The notes beneath the pieces were generated by a model. That model was given only the letters and a program-made list of their open reading frames with translations, had not been told where the DNA came from and searched no databases. DNA of 36,827 nucleotides from Chloroflexota bacterium (GTDB taxonomy: Bacteria; Chloroflexota; Anaerolineae; Promineifilales; Promineifilaceae). Location of the stretch: the NCBI GenBank assembly GCA_020353135.1, contig CP070688.1, positions 2,873,747 through 2,910,573 of the forward strand, read 5' to 3'. How positions within the stretch are numbered: the first letter of the stretch is position 1; every line of letters starts with the position of its first letter. The position numbers and the translations under genes are program-made. Below are positions 8,213 through 16,371 of the stretch, in pieces.

Positions 8213-9003
8213 CCAAACACCGCTACTTTCGGACCAAAGAGCCTGGCGGCATTCGCGGTGGTTTGGCGCGCGAATTCGGTCTGAGTAATTTGCTTGACTT
8301 CAGCTAAACGCTCGGCTATGTATCGCACATAGGCAGGCTCATTTCGTTTGCCTCGATAAGGGTGAGGCGTTAGAAATGGACCATCTGTCTCTACCAATAA
8401 GCGATACAAAGGCAGTTGGGCGGCGACGCTGCGCAGCTCGTCAGCTTTCTTGAACGTAATGGGTCCAGTGAAGCCAAGATAATAGCCTAGGCCCATGGCA
8501 GTTTCCGCCGTCGACAATGGACTTGAAAATGAGTGTAATACACCGTTCTCTGTGTTGGTCGCTCGGCCTGTAGACCGCAAGAAGCGCAAAATATCATCGT
8601 CGGCCAGGCGATTATGGATGATGACCGGTAGATCAAGTTCATGGGCCAGGGCCAATTGGGCCTCAAAGGCCTCTTGCTGCACGCGCCTAGGGGAGTGTTC
8701 CCGAAAATAATCCAGACCGATTTCTCCGATGGCTACGACCGTTTCGTGGCCTGCCATGTGCCGGAGCCTGTCTACCCAATCGTTTCGCCACCCGGCCGAA
8801 GAATTAGGGTGTACGCCGACAGCTGCCAAGACTATCGAGTGCTTTTCGGCCAGTTTCACCACTGTATGGCAACCGTCTAGATCTATCGCCGGTACGATGA
8901 CGCGACCGACGTCCGCGGCCCGTGCGCGGGAGAGGATTTCGGCCAGATCTTTTGAGTAAGCCTGGAAGTCAAGGTGGCAGTGCGTATCGATCAGTTGAGC
9001 CAC
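8209..9003 (-). CDS. tatD: TatD family metal-dependent hydrolase/DNase
   Basis: A 264-residue TIM-barrel amidohydrolase. Metal ligands are visible in order: DTHCHLD near the N-terminus, GEIGLDYFRE (bridging Glu), PVIIHNR, HSFSS, and ETDGPFLTPHPYRGKRNEP at the C-terminal strand. TatD proteins are Mg-dependent 3'-5' exonucleases and DNA/RNA repair nucleases, and this one is of usual length. It starts with GTG at 9003, preceded by a GAGG ribosome binding site eight bases away. It is the first gene of the minus-strand glycosyltransferase operon, which is common for this widely placed gene and says nothing about glycan function. An extended -10 box lies at 9077-9082. Confidence 0.93.
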   Translation of the reverse strand: MAQLIDTHCHLDFQAYSKDLAEILSRARAADVGRVIVPAIDLDGCHTVVKLAEKHSIVLAAVGVHPNSSAGWRNDWVDRLRHMAGHETVVAIGEIGLDYFREHSPRRVQQEAFEAQLALAHELDLPVIIHNRLADDDILRFLRSTGRATNTENGVLHSFSSPLSTAETAMGLGYYLGFTGPITFKKADELRSVAAQLPLYRLLVETDGPFLTPHPYRGKRNEPAYVRYIAERLAEVKQITQTEFARQTTANAARLFGPKVAVFG

Positions 9004-9076
9004 AGCTATCGCCTCAAGACGCTATTGGACCATTCGATGATCAACGGTCACCGCTTGGATCCTACGTCAGCCGGCA

Positions 9077-9082
9077 AGTATA
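9077..9082 (-). promoter_or_regulatory. Possible extended -10 for the tatD operon
   Basis: The minus strand reads TGC followed by TATACT, an extended -10 element about 74 bases upstream of the tatD GTG. No clear -35 box lies at the right distance, which extended -10 promoters tolerate. Confidence 0.4.
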
Positions 9083-9153
9083 GCACAGCCAGTGAGGCCA
9101 GGTAGTTTGGCGCGATCAGTCAGGGAAGGTAAGGCAACGGTACCATTCTCGGC

Positions 9154-9159
9154 TATAAT
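9154..9159 (+). promoter_or_regulatory. Perfect TATAAT upstream of the PIG-L gene
   Basis: A consensus -10 hexamer lies 49 bases before the chosen ATG at 9209. No convincing -35 hexamer is seen 16-18 bases upstream. Transcription would start near 9166. Confidence 0.45.
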
Positions 9160-9208
9160 CGCCTCGGCAATGTTGCCAGAACTAACACATGGAGGTTTGC
9201 ACCGAATT

Positions 9209-9958
9209 ATGGCAGATACCTACGTTCCCCAACGGGCTATTTTCATCTACGCTCATCCTGACGACATAGAATTCTCGGCCGGCGGAACGGCCGCGAAATG
9301 GGCTAAACACGGCAGCGACCTATACTTCGTGATCCTTACCGACGGCAATGTAGGCACACACGAGGAGGAAATGACTACCGATCGACTGATCGAAACCCGG
9401 CGTTCCGAACAGCGAGCATCGGCCAAGATCCTTGGGGCCAAGGAATGCGTTTTTCTTGGCTATCATGATGGTCTGCTGCAAGCAACGCTAGAATTGCGCA
9501 AGGAACTGGTACGCTTGATACGGAAGTATAAGCCAAACGTGGTCGTGTGCGGCGATCCGACCAGCTTCTTCCCCAGCGAATCTCGGATCAATCATCCTGA
9601 TCACAGGGCCGCCGCCACGGCCGCGCTAGACGCCACCTTCCCGGCGGCCGAGATGCCGCTGCTCTACCCTGAGTTAGAAGCCGAAGGGCTTGAGCCACAC
9701 AAGGTCAATTACGTATACGTCAGCAATCCTAGCGATGAGCCAAATTACTACGTCGACACCTCTGAGTCGATCGACCTCAAGATCCAGGCCCTACGTGAGC
9801 ACCGCAGCCAGTTGGGCGACTGGGATCCCGATGAGCCCATCAAGGCTTGGAACCGGGAAACGGGAAAGAAGGTTGGGTTCATCTACGGAGAACGATTCTT
9901 GAGGATTACGCTGAAAGAGCCGGAAATTGAATCGGAGGCCGGTTCTGCCAACGAGTAA
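9209..9958 (+). CDS. PIG-L/LmbE family deacetylase
   Basis: A 249-residue Zn-dependent deacetylase of the LmbE family. Members remove acetyl groups from N-acetylglucosamine-type sugars, for example in bacillithiol or mycothiol precursors and GPI intermediates. The family signature AHPDD is at residues 15-19 and a second metal motif, NHPDHR, is in the middle. The ATG at 9209 is chosen because a GGAGG lies 13 bases upstream and the conserved strand RAIFIYAHPDD begins within ten residues. Longer in-frame starts (9092, 9170) add unconserved sequence. It lies divergent from the tatD-glycosyltransferase operon, so deacetylation of an envelope sugar is plausible, but thiol metabolism is equally possible. 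Confidence 0.9.
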   Translation: MADTYVPQRAIFIYAHPDDIEFSAGGTAAKWAKHGSDLYFVILTDGNVGTHEEEMTTDRLIETRRSEQRASAKILGAKECVFLGYHDGLLQATLELRKELVRLIRKYKPNVVVCGDPTSFFPSESRINHPDHRAAATAALDATFPAAEMPLLYPELEAEGLEPHKVNYVYVSNPSDEPNYYVDTSESIDLKIQALREHRSQLGDWDPDEPIKAWNRETGKKVGFIYGERFLRITLKEPEIESEAGSANE

Positions 9959-10047
9959 CTACGCAGTCTGGCACAGGATGGCGCTCGCCAATTGAACGCT
10001 GAACCGGTTATTGCTCATCTTTTTTGCACCAAGCGTGGAGGACCGCC

Positions 10048-11442
10048 ATGAAGTTTCAAACGATCATAGAACCGTTCCGCATTAAGGCCGTAGAACCCAT
10101 CAAGCATACCACTCGCGAACAGCGCCAAATGGCCCTGACAAAGGCCGGATATAATCTGTTCCTCTTGAAAGCCGAAGATGTGTTGATTGATCTGTTGACC
10201 GATTCCGGCACCGGGGCGATGTCTTCACAGCAGTGGGCAGGCATGATGGTCGGCGACGAGTCATATGCGGGTGCCAAATCGTACTATCGTTTCGAGTCGG
10301 CCGTGCGCGAGATCACCGGATTTGAATACGTTATTCCTACGCATCAGGGAAGGGCCGCCGAGCGCATACTCTTTGGTAACACACTGAAAAGAGACGATAT
10401 CGTACCGAATAACACTCACTTCGATACAACCAGGGCCAACGTCGAGTATCGAGGCGCGACGGCTATGGATATTCCAATTGCCGAGGCCCGCCAGCCAGAG
10501 CTCTTTCACCAGTTCAAAGGCAATATCGACTTGGTTGAACTCGAAAGGTTATTGACCAACGATGGTCGCCGAGTGCCAATGGTCATGATCACGATCACCA
10601 ACAACTCCGGCGGCGGGCAGCCGGTCAGTATGGCCAATATTCGAGCAGCCAGTCAGCTTTGCCACGAGCACAATGTGCCGCTGATCCTTGACGCCTGTCG
10701 ATTCGCCGAGAATGCCTGGTTTATCAAGCTGCGCGAAGAGGGTTACGAGAGCAAGACGCCATTCGAGATAGCCCAGGAGATGTTTAGCTACGCCGACGGA
10801 TGCACTATGAGCGCTAAAAAAGACGGTCTGGCAAACATCGGCGGCTTTCTGGCGCTGAATGACAGCAATCTGGCCAGCAGCTGCAAGAATTCGCTCATTC
10901 TCAGTGAAGGATTTCCAACCTACGGCGGGTTGGCCGGTTACGATTTGGAGGCGATTGCGGTGGGGTTGCACGAGGTTCTTGAGGAAGACTATCTGCGCTA
11001 TCGTATCCGATCGGTCGAGTATCTCGGCCGCATTCTGACCCGTGAAGGCGTGCCGATTGTTCGTCCACCAGGTGGCCATGCCATCTACGTCGACGCCAAA
11101 ACAATGCTGCCTCATATACCTCAGGAAGAATTCCCAGCTTGGGCGCTTTCACTGGCTTTATATCTGGAAGGCGGTATCCGCTCGGTCGAGATCGGCTCGG
11201 TGATGTTCGGCCGCCAACCTGACGGAAGCGAAAAGCCGGCCGCAATGGAGTTGGTGCGGCTGGCTTTTCCGCGCAGAGTCTATACTCAAAGTCACGTCGA
11301 CTATCTAGCCGAGGTGCTGTGTTATGTCAATAAAATGCGCGCTGCGATCGTTGGCGTTCGGATGGTTGATGCGCCCGAGGTGCTCAGGCACTTCACAGCC
11401 CGTTTTGAACCGATTGGACTTTCGCTCATTAGCGACAGCTAA
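10048..11442 (+). CDS. tnaA: Tryptophanase (PLP-dependent beta-eliminating lyase)
   Basis: A 464-residue fold-type I PLP enzyme that splits L-tryptophan into indole, pyruvate and ammonia. Family hallmarks are LTDSGTGAMSSQQWAGMM, PTHQGR, SGGGQPVSMAN, ACRFAENAWFIK, MSAKKD (PLP lysine, probably K258) and EGFPTYGGL. Three sites that separate tryptophanase from tyrosine phenol-lyase all look tryptophanase-like: Asp in FDTT (D126), Ile in VEIGS (I382, where the lyase has Arg), and His in LRHFTA (H448, where the lyase has Phe). Much of the remaining sequence is close to tyrosine phenol-lyase, so substrate choice is an inference. The ATG at 10048 has GGAGG six bases upstream. It stands alone on its strand between a deacetylase and a secreted protein. 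Confidence 0.88.
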   Translation: MKFQTIIEPFRIKAVEPIKHTTREQRQMALTKAGYNLFLLKAEDVLIDLLTDSGTGAMSSQQWAGMMVGDESYAGAKSYYRFESAVREITGFEYVIPTHQGRAAERILFGNTLKRDDIVPNNTHFDTTRANVEYRGATAMDIPIAEARQPELFHQFKGNIDLVELERLLTNDGRRVPMVMITITNNSGGGQPVSMANIRAASQLCHEHNVPLILDACRFAENAWFIKLREEGYESKTPFEIAQEMFSYADGCTMSAKKDGLANIGGFLALNDSNLASSCKNSLILSEGFPTYGGLAGYDLEAIAVGLHEVLEEDYLRYRIRSVEYLGRILTREGVPIVRPPGGHAIYVDAKTMLPHIPQEEFPAWALSLALYLEGGIRSVEIGSVMFGRQPDGSEKPAAMELVRLAFPRRVYTQSHVDYLAEVLCYVNKMRAAIVGVRMVDAPEVLRHFTARFEPIGLSLISDS

Positions 11443-11502
11443 GAGATAAAGGCTTTAGTCATCGAGCGTGCCCATCGTTGCCCTTGTCTGTTCGTGTTCG
11501 TT

Positions 11503-11531
11503 TTGACCGCCCAATGTCTTGGCTGTACAAT
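11503..11531 (+). promoter_or_regulatory. Sigma70-type promoter of the secreted FN3/LamG-like gene
   Basis: TTGACC (11503-11508) and TACAAT (11526-11531) are separated by exactly 17 bp. The predicted start near 11538 leaves a leader of about 140 bases before the ATG at 11679. No clear hairpin or riboswitch motif was recognised in that leader. Confidence 0.65.
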
Positions 11532-11678
11532 CCTCGCGCGCGTTGTCCAGCACGCGTTTTGGATGGGATACATCGTCAGGCCCACGTTTCGAGGCGATCA
11601 TGTGAATTCGGTTCGCGCTGACACGGATTTCGCACTTGGAGCTATCCGGGCCGCCAGCTACGTTCAGAGGTATGTAAG

Positions 11679-12932
11679 ATGACTAAAGAAAGATCGCTGC
11701 CCTCCCAGGATGGCAATCGTAGAATTTTGCTGAGCGCACTTCTGGCCGCACTGATGTTGGCCGTGCTTTTCCAAACCATCTCGGCGAATCTGGATGACCA
11801 GGAGTTACTGTGGATCGATCCTAGTGCTTCTGTCAGGTCAATGGAATCGGCCGACGTGAATGCGGTCGATACGCCGCGTTACTTGATGGATACGACGATC
11901 ACCAATACGGAAACCATTTCGTCTTCCATCGCGACGATTTCGGGCACCGTGCCAACGATTGTCATGACAGAAACTATCTTATACATGCCGGTTGTAGCAG
12001 TCGCACCGCCGAACACGACCATTGGCGTGCTGGACGGTCCCGATTCAAACAACCGATGGACCGTTGGTTTCTGGCCGGAAAGCCCGTCCATATATTTAAC
12101 CGGTTATGAAATACAGGAAGCCCAAGATTCGAGTTTCGTCGGCGCGACTCTCATTCAGGTCGATGATCCAGGCATTAACTCAATTGAACGAGAAAAAGAT
12201 CCTTCGACCTCGAATATCTATTATTACCGCGCCAGGACTATGACCAGCGCCGGGCCTGGAGCCTGGTCCGACTCCATCGAGGTCGTCGGCAACTATCTGG
12301 ATGGTTTTACAGATCGCGGGAGCGGCTGGCGAATGGTGCGTCAAGATACTGATGACATCGATCAAAGAGTTTACTACTCAGGCGGCAAGTTGATCCACCG
12401 CCAGCATGGGCGTTGGGATTATCTTATGTCGAGCCCTCTAAAACCGGCTCCTGAAGGCGCCTACCGGCTTGAAGCCAGAGTACGATTTGACGATCAGGAC
12501 AATTTGCACACCTATGGCCTGGTATTTGGCGGCGACTGGAATGGCAGCAATTGCCCGAATAGCAGGTACACGAGTTGCTTCAAACACTACTACCGGTTGC
12601 TTGCCATCTGGTACTCTGATGACTCCGGTAAGTTACGCATCCAGCTGAAGCGTATTGACCGGCACGATCCGGACAGCAACGCTGGTCGCGGTACCACACT
12701 GATTGATTACAAGGATGTCAAGGTCAGGAAGCCGCCATCCGACTGGCAGAATTGGCGTGTTGATGTAAGCGCGAGCGGCAAGATCAGTATCTTTGTGAAC
12801 AACAATCTCGTCGGCAGCGCGAGGGACACAAGGTACATACACAATCGTTACTTTGGCGGCTATTCGGCCACAAACGAATATGCCGGACTAAGAGTAGAAT
12901 TTGATTGGTTTAGGGTCACTTCGCTGAATTGA
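11679..12932 (+). CDS. Secreted or anchored FN3/LamG-like surface protein
   Basis: A 417-residue protein of unknown function. Residues about 15-36 are hydrophobic (ILLSALLAALMLAVLFQTIS), a signal peptide or membrane anchor. A Thr/Ser/Ile-rich stretch ends in the motif LYMPVVAVAPP. Next comes an FN3-like region (GYEIQEAQDSSFVGATLI, then YYYRARTMTSAGPGAWS). The last 200 residues look like a concanavalin-type beta-sandwich (YRLEARVRFDDQDNLHTYGLVFGG, NWRVDVSASGKISIFVNN, FDWFRVTSL), a fold often used to bind carbohydrate. An AGAGG ribosome binding site lies eight bases before the ATG. It precedes the GT-C genes, so it could be a glycan-binding or glycosylated surface protein. No catalytic motif was seen. 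Confidence 0.75.
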   Translation: MTKERSLPSQDGNRRILLSALLAALMLAVLFQTISANLDDQELLWIDPSASVRSMESADVNAVDTPRYLMDTTITNTETISSSIATISGTVPTIVMTETILYMPVVAVAPPNTTIGVLDGPDSNNRWTVGFWPESPSIYLTGYEIQEAQDSSFVGATLIQVDDPGINSIEREKDPSTSNIYYYRARTMTSAGPGAWSDSIEVVGNYLDGFTDRGSGWRMVRQDTDDIDQRVYYSGGKLIHRQHGRWDYLMSSPLKPAPEGAYRLEARVRFDDQDNLHTYGLVFGGDWNGSNCPNSRYTSCFKHYYRLLAIWYSDDSGKLRIQLKRIDRHDPDSNAGRGTTLIDYKDVKVRKPPSDWQNWRVDVSASGKISIFVNNNLVGSARDTRYIHNRYFGGYSATNEYAGLRVEFDWFRVTSLN

Positions 12933-12996
12933 GCTGACCAGAGTGCTGTGCTTGCACCCGCAGTCGCGCGGCCCTCGCTTGATGATCGAGTATTTC

Positions 12997-13030
12997 CTGG
13001 CGGCGATGAATGAACATTCACCGCCGCCAG
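12997..13030 (+). terminator. 34-bp near-perfect inverted repeat (terminator or operator)
   Basis: The arms CTGGCGGCG and CGCCGCCAG extend through an A/C mismatch into TGAATG and CATTCA around an AA loop, giving a long GC-rich stem. It lies 64 bases after the secreted-protein stop and 55 bases before the next ATG. No T-tract follows, so it is an atypical terminator. A candidate -35 box (TTCACC, 13017-13022) with TGTAAT at 13040-13045, 17 bp apart, overlaps the right arm, so it may instead be an operator for the downstream glycosyltransferase gene. Confidence 0.55.
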
Positions 13031-13084
13031 AGTTCTGTGTGTAATCGCGGCAGCGGCCGCTGCATGACGAGTTACTCCCACTAA

Positions 13085-14248
13085 ATGAAGAAGCTGTTCC
13101 GGCGCTACGACGTACTGATCTTCATTCTCTTTCTTGCGCTGCTGGTTGTCTATCTCCTGCTTGCCAATTATTATCATGCTCCCCGTGGCTACTACGGCAC
13201 AGTCGATCAACCGCGTTTTGCCGATCCCTGGATCGCTCGGTCGGAAACCGTTCTCAAGGGGGGGTTGCTTTACCGAGACGTCTTTACGGCAACCCCTCCC
13301 CTAACCAACTTGTTGATCATCCCACCGTCGCTGATTCCAATATTGGTCGGCAATGTGAACCCATGGGCGACGCTGTCGTTCATGATTTTCTTCTCTTTAT
13401 TCAATCTTTTTACGGCCTACGTGTTGCTGGCAATGGGATCGGGTAAAGCGGCCGGATTCTGGGCGGCCGTGCTCTTCTTGCTTAACCCATTAACCTTTGG
13501 CAACACCGTGCTGAGACGACAGGACGAATCGATCGTGGTCTTCTTCATAGCCCTGTCATTACTCTTCATCCTACGGGATCGAAATACCAGGGCGTCTATC
13601 ACGATAGGCTTGGGTCTCCTGATAAAACTCAGTGCTGCCCTGGTCATACCCGTGGCACTTTGGCACAAGAGGGATTTGCGTTACTTAATCCTTCCTCCGC
13701 TGGTCTTCTTATTGGGGATGGCGCCCTTTCTGCTGCTGGCCGGCCGTGACGCGATATTCTGGGACTTTACGACCAGAGACGCCCAGCATCCATTCCAGTT
13801 CGACGGCGTAGGGCTAGTCGCGCTGTGGAATCGAGGCGCTGGTGAAACAGGGCAAATTCCCCTGGTCCCGATCGTAGCGATCATGATCGTCGGCGTCGGG
13901 ATGGTTGCGGCCTTTTTGGCCTGGAAGCGTTTTGGGGTTCTCGAGGACATGATTGTGCTGGTCACTGCCGTTTACGTGCTGAGCCCAAAGCTGCACACAG
14001 GCTATTTCTCCTTGCTGGTCATGTTGATGGCCCCGTTCGTGCGCCGATGGTGGCAGATAATGCTTTACATTGTCTTCGGCGGCATGGCGGTCGTCGCCGA
14101 CTTCTATAAGTGGCCAATTGTCGATTATCAGTCGGCCTTTTGGATCATGGCTGTGGTGCTGTCGCTGCTGGTGACGCTTACAATTGGCTTGATTCTGCGT
14201 CGGGACGCAGGCCAAGCTACGGGCTCGGTCATTCAGCAGCTGAACTGA
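13085..14248 (+). CDS. GT87/GT39-like GT-C membrane glycosyltransferase
   Basis: A 387-residue multi-pass membrane protein with about nine or ten helices. After the first helix comes the loop VDQPRFADPWIARSETVLKG followed by LLYRDVFTATPPLTNLLIIPP, the GT-C arrangement in which acidic loop residues face the periplasmic active site. LRRQDESIVVFFIALSLLF and a GLLIKLSAALVIPVAL segment resemble GT87-type polyprenyl-phosphate mannosyltransferases. It lacks the C-terminal beta-domain carried by the neighbouring GT-C proteins. No ribosome binding site is obvious before the ATG. The donor is probably polyprenyl-phosphate-linked hexose; the acceptor is unknown. Confidence 0.78.
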   Translation: MKKLFRRYDVLIFILFLALLVVYLLLANYYHAPRGYYGTVDQPRFADPWIARSETVLKGGLLYRDVFTATPPLTNLLIIPPSLIPILVGNVNPWATLSFMIFFSLFNLFTAYVLLAMGSGKAAGFWAAVLFLLNPLTFGNTVLRRQDESIVVFFIALSLLFILRDRNTRASITIGLGLLIKLSAALVIPVALWHKRDLRYLILPPLVFLLGMAPFLLLAGRDAIFWDFTTRDAQHPFQFDGVGLVALWNRGAGETGQIPLVPIVAIMIVGVGMVAAFLAWKRFGVLEDMIVLVTAVYVLSPKLHTGYFSLLVMLMAPFVRRWWQIMLYIVFGGMAVVADFYKWPIVDYQSAFWIMAVVLSLLVTLTIGLILRRDAGQATGSVIQQLN

Positions 14249-14315
14249 GGTGCAAGCCTCCATGGTGCACGCGCCGGCGGGCCGCTGCTAACCACCTGCC
14301 GGTGCTTGGTAACAG

Positions 14316-16370
14316 ATGGGATCAACCGTACTCCGACGCCGGCAGTATTTGACCGTGGAAATCCTCGCCTTCATCGCCATCATTGCGGTCACCTTGTTCT
14401 TTCGCGTCTGGCGACTCGCGGAGCTTCCGCCAGGTCTGCACTATGATGAAGCTATCGACCTGCAACAAGGCCTGCGAATCCTCAGTGGCGACTTCTTTCT
14501 ATATGCGCCGGCGGGCTGGGGCCGTGAAGGTCTGAACTACTACATCATTGGTGGCTTGTTGTCTCTGGTGCCAGACAATGTGTTGGCATTGCGACTGGCA
14601 ACGGTTATCTCCAGCCTGGGCCTGGCAGTGGTTAGCTATCTACTCGCCCGTCGTATCGCGGGCCGACTGGTCGCCTGGTTTGCTGTCGCCTGGCTCGCGG
14701 TTACATTCTGGCCGGTGTTTGTAAGTCGCTTCGGCGTCCGCGGTATGAGCCTGTCATTTGTCTTTGGCCTGACATCACTGATCTTTTGGTGGGCCTGGGC
14801 CACAACAAACGAGCAGCGGCGCCGAAAACTACTGCGTTACGCTCTGGCGGGTTTCCTCCTTGGACTGGCCGTTTACACTTACCAACCGTCGCGCTTCCTG
14901 CCCCTCATCTTCATTCTGTTCGCGATCTATCTTAGGTTGTTCCACAAGCAAAACTTCATAGAGAATCGGTTTGGTCTGGCCCTAATGGCAATTATAGCCC
15001 TGGTCACCGCATTGCCGCTGATGCTCGTACTCATCAGCGACTCAACTCTAGAGGCGTCGCGAACCTGGACCATCGCTCCGCTAACTGAACTCTTTGCTGG
15101 CCGCCCGGGCTATGTCTGGCGCAATGTTGTTGCTACAATGGGAATGTTCAGTTTTGAAGGAGATAGGCTGATCGCCGACAATGTTCCCGGCCGGCCTGTC
15201 TTCCGGCCGTCGTGGACAAGCATCTTGTTCTTCGCTGGCCTGGTTTTGGCGGCCTGGCGTTGGCGAAAACCGAGTAACGCCTTCGTCTTGACCTGGCTGG
15301 CTGTTGCCCTAGCTCCGACAATCGTGACGATCGGTGCGCCTAACTTCCATAGAACCGTCGCTGCCCTATTCCCGGTCGCATTCCTCTCGGCCGCGCCGAT
15401 CGGCCAACTCCATTCCACTCTGAGCAGTAGTTCGAGCCGACTCCCGGCGTATCTGGCGACCGCTCTTGGCCTGATCGCTCTGCTAATGACGGCTTCGGCG
15501 ACTTGGCAAGACTACTTCGGCGCCTGGCCGCGGACAAGACCGGAAGACATTGCGGTTCAATTTCACACCGACGTCAGAGAAATGGGATCGGTTCTCGCCG
15601 AAACTGAAGCCTCGGGAGCAATTCTCATAAACAGTAGAAACCTGGAAGATGCCCATCCGCTGATATTGGAATCAATTATGGACCGTGACGATATCGCAAT
15701 CAGGTGGGTCGACACAGGGCAATCCATCGCTTGGCCGTCTGGTTATGATGATTCGCAACTCTTCTTGCCATACGATAAGTGGATTGATGGCGATCTATCG
15801 TCTCTCTTGGACTTGCCCGTGGAGCCACTTGCAGAATACGAGACCTTCGCAGTTTACGATGTCTCCTACTCTAATTGGTCGTTCGGATCCGAGAGTGTTC
15901 CTGTGCTAGGCTCGAAGAAAGAGGATGGAAGCGCCGCTTACGCTGGCGGGCAATTGAACTTGCCCGTTCTATTCGGCGAACATCTAGCACTGCATGGTGT
16001 ACAGGCCCGGATCCCGCAGGACGACTCCAGCGCCTCGCTGACCTTGCTAACCAGCTGGCACATTCTGAAAGATGGCGAACCAGCTCCACTGGCGTTCTTC
16101 GCCCACCTCGTCGACGGTGAAGGCCACCTCATCGCCCAACATGATGGCCTTGGCTATCCACCGCACACGTGGAAGGCGGGCGATCGTCTGATACATATGC
16201 ACCGGATCGGCATTCCAGCTGTAACTGCCGCGGGCGACTACATGGTGCGCCTGGGTGTGTACAACAGAGACGACGGCCATCGCTGGCCAGTGTCCGCGGA
16301 TGGGGTCGCGGTTGGCGATCATACCAATATTGGCCCGATTCGGATTGATCATGCGCCCACCAAGGACTGA
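14316..16370 (+). CDS. GT39-like GT-C glycosyltransferase with C-terminal beta-domain
   Basis: A 684-residue member of the PMT/ArnT-like GT39 group. Helix one is followed by ELPPGLHYDEAIDLQQGLRI, which holds the Asp-Glu pair typical of the catalytic first external loop, and then GREGLNYYIIGGLL. About eleven helices extend to roughly residue 400. A soluble stretch follows, then the shared beta-domain (about 550-684) with LAFFAHLVDGEGHLIAQHDG, an aromatic Trp-x-x-Gly-Asp turn and LGVYNRDDGHRWP. It presumably transfers a sugar from a polyprenyl-phosphate carrier on the outer face of the membrane. The next GT-C gene begins one base after its stop, so the two are cotranscribed. Confidence 0.85.
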   Translation: MGSTVLRRRQYLTVEILAFIAIIAVTLFFRVWRLAELPPGLHYDEAIDLQQGLRILSGDFFLYAPAGWGREGLNYYIIGGLLSLVPDNVLALRLATVISSLGLAVVSYLLARRIAGRLVAWFAVAWLAVTFWPVFVSRFGVRGMSLSFVFGLTSLIFWWAWATTNEQRRRKLLRYALAGFLLGLAVYTYQPSRFLPLIFILFAIYLRLFHKQNFIENRFGLALMAIIALVTALPLMLVLISDSTLEASRTWTIAPLTELFAGRPGYVWRNVVATMGMFSFEGDRLIADNVPGRPVFRPSWTSILFFAGLVLAAWRWRKPSNAFVLTWLAVALAPTIVTIGAPNFHRTVAALFPVAFLSAAPIGQLHSTLSSSSSRLPAYLATALGLIALLMTASATWQDYFGAWPRTRPEDIAVQFHTDVREMGSVLAETEASGAILINSRNLEDAHPLILESIMDRDDIAIRWVDTGQSIAWPSGYDDSQLFLPYDKWIDGDLSSLLDLPVEPLAEYETFAVYDVSYSNWSFGSESVPVLGSKKEDGSAAYAGGQLNLPVLFGEHLALHGVQARIPQDDSSASLTLLTSWHILKDGEPAPLAFFAHLVDGEGHLIAQHDGLGYPPHTWKAGDRLIHMHRIGIPAVTAAGDYMVRLGVYNRDDGHRWPVSADGVAVGDHTNIGPIRIDHAPTKD

Positions 16371-16371
16371 C

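Noticed and set aside
10549..11115. 188-residue minus-strand open frame inside the tryptophanase gene
   Set aside because: It is antisense to a strongly conserved PLP enzyme, with no start signals or family features.
10048..11442. Annotation as tyrosine phenol-lyase
   Set aside because: The residues that bind the tyrosine ring in that enzyme (Arg in the RG motif, Phe in RFFTA) are replaced by the tryptophanase Ile and His.
11494..11682. 62-residue plus-strand open frame overlapping the start of the secreted protein gene
   Set aside because: A good promoter (11503-11531) lies inside it, its residues show no family pattern, and it has no convincing ribosome binding site.
13814..14263. 149-residue minus-strand frame with many His and Asp residues opposite the GT87-like gene
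   Set aside because: His/Asp/Gln richness is the expected complement of a hydrophobic membrane-protein frame.
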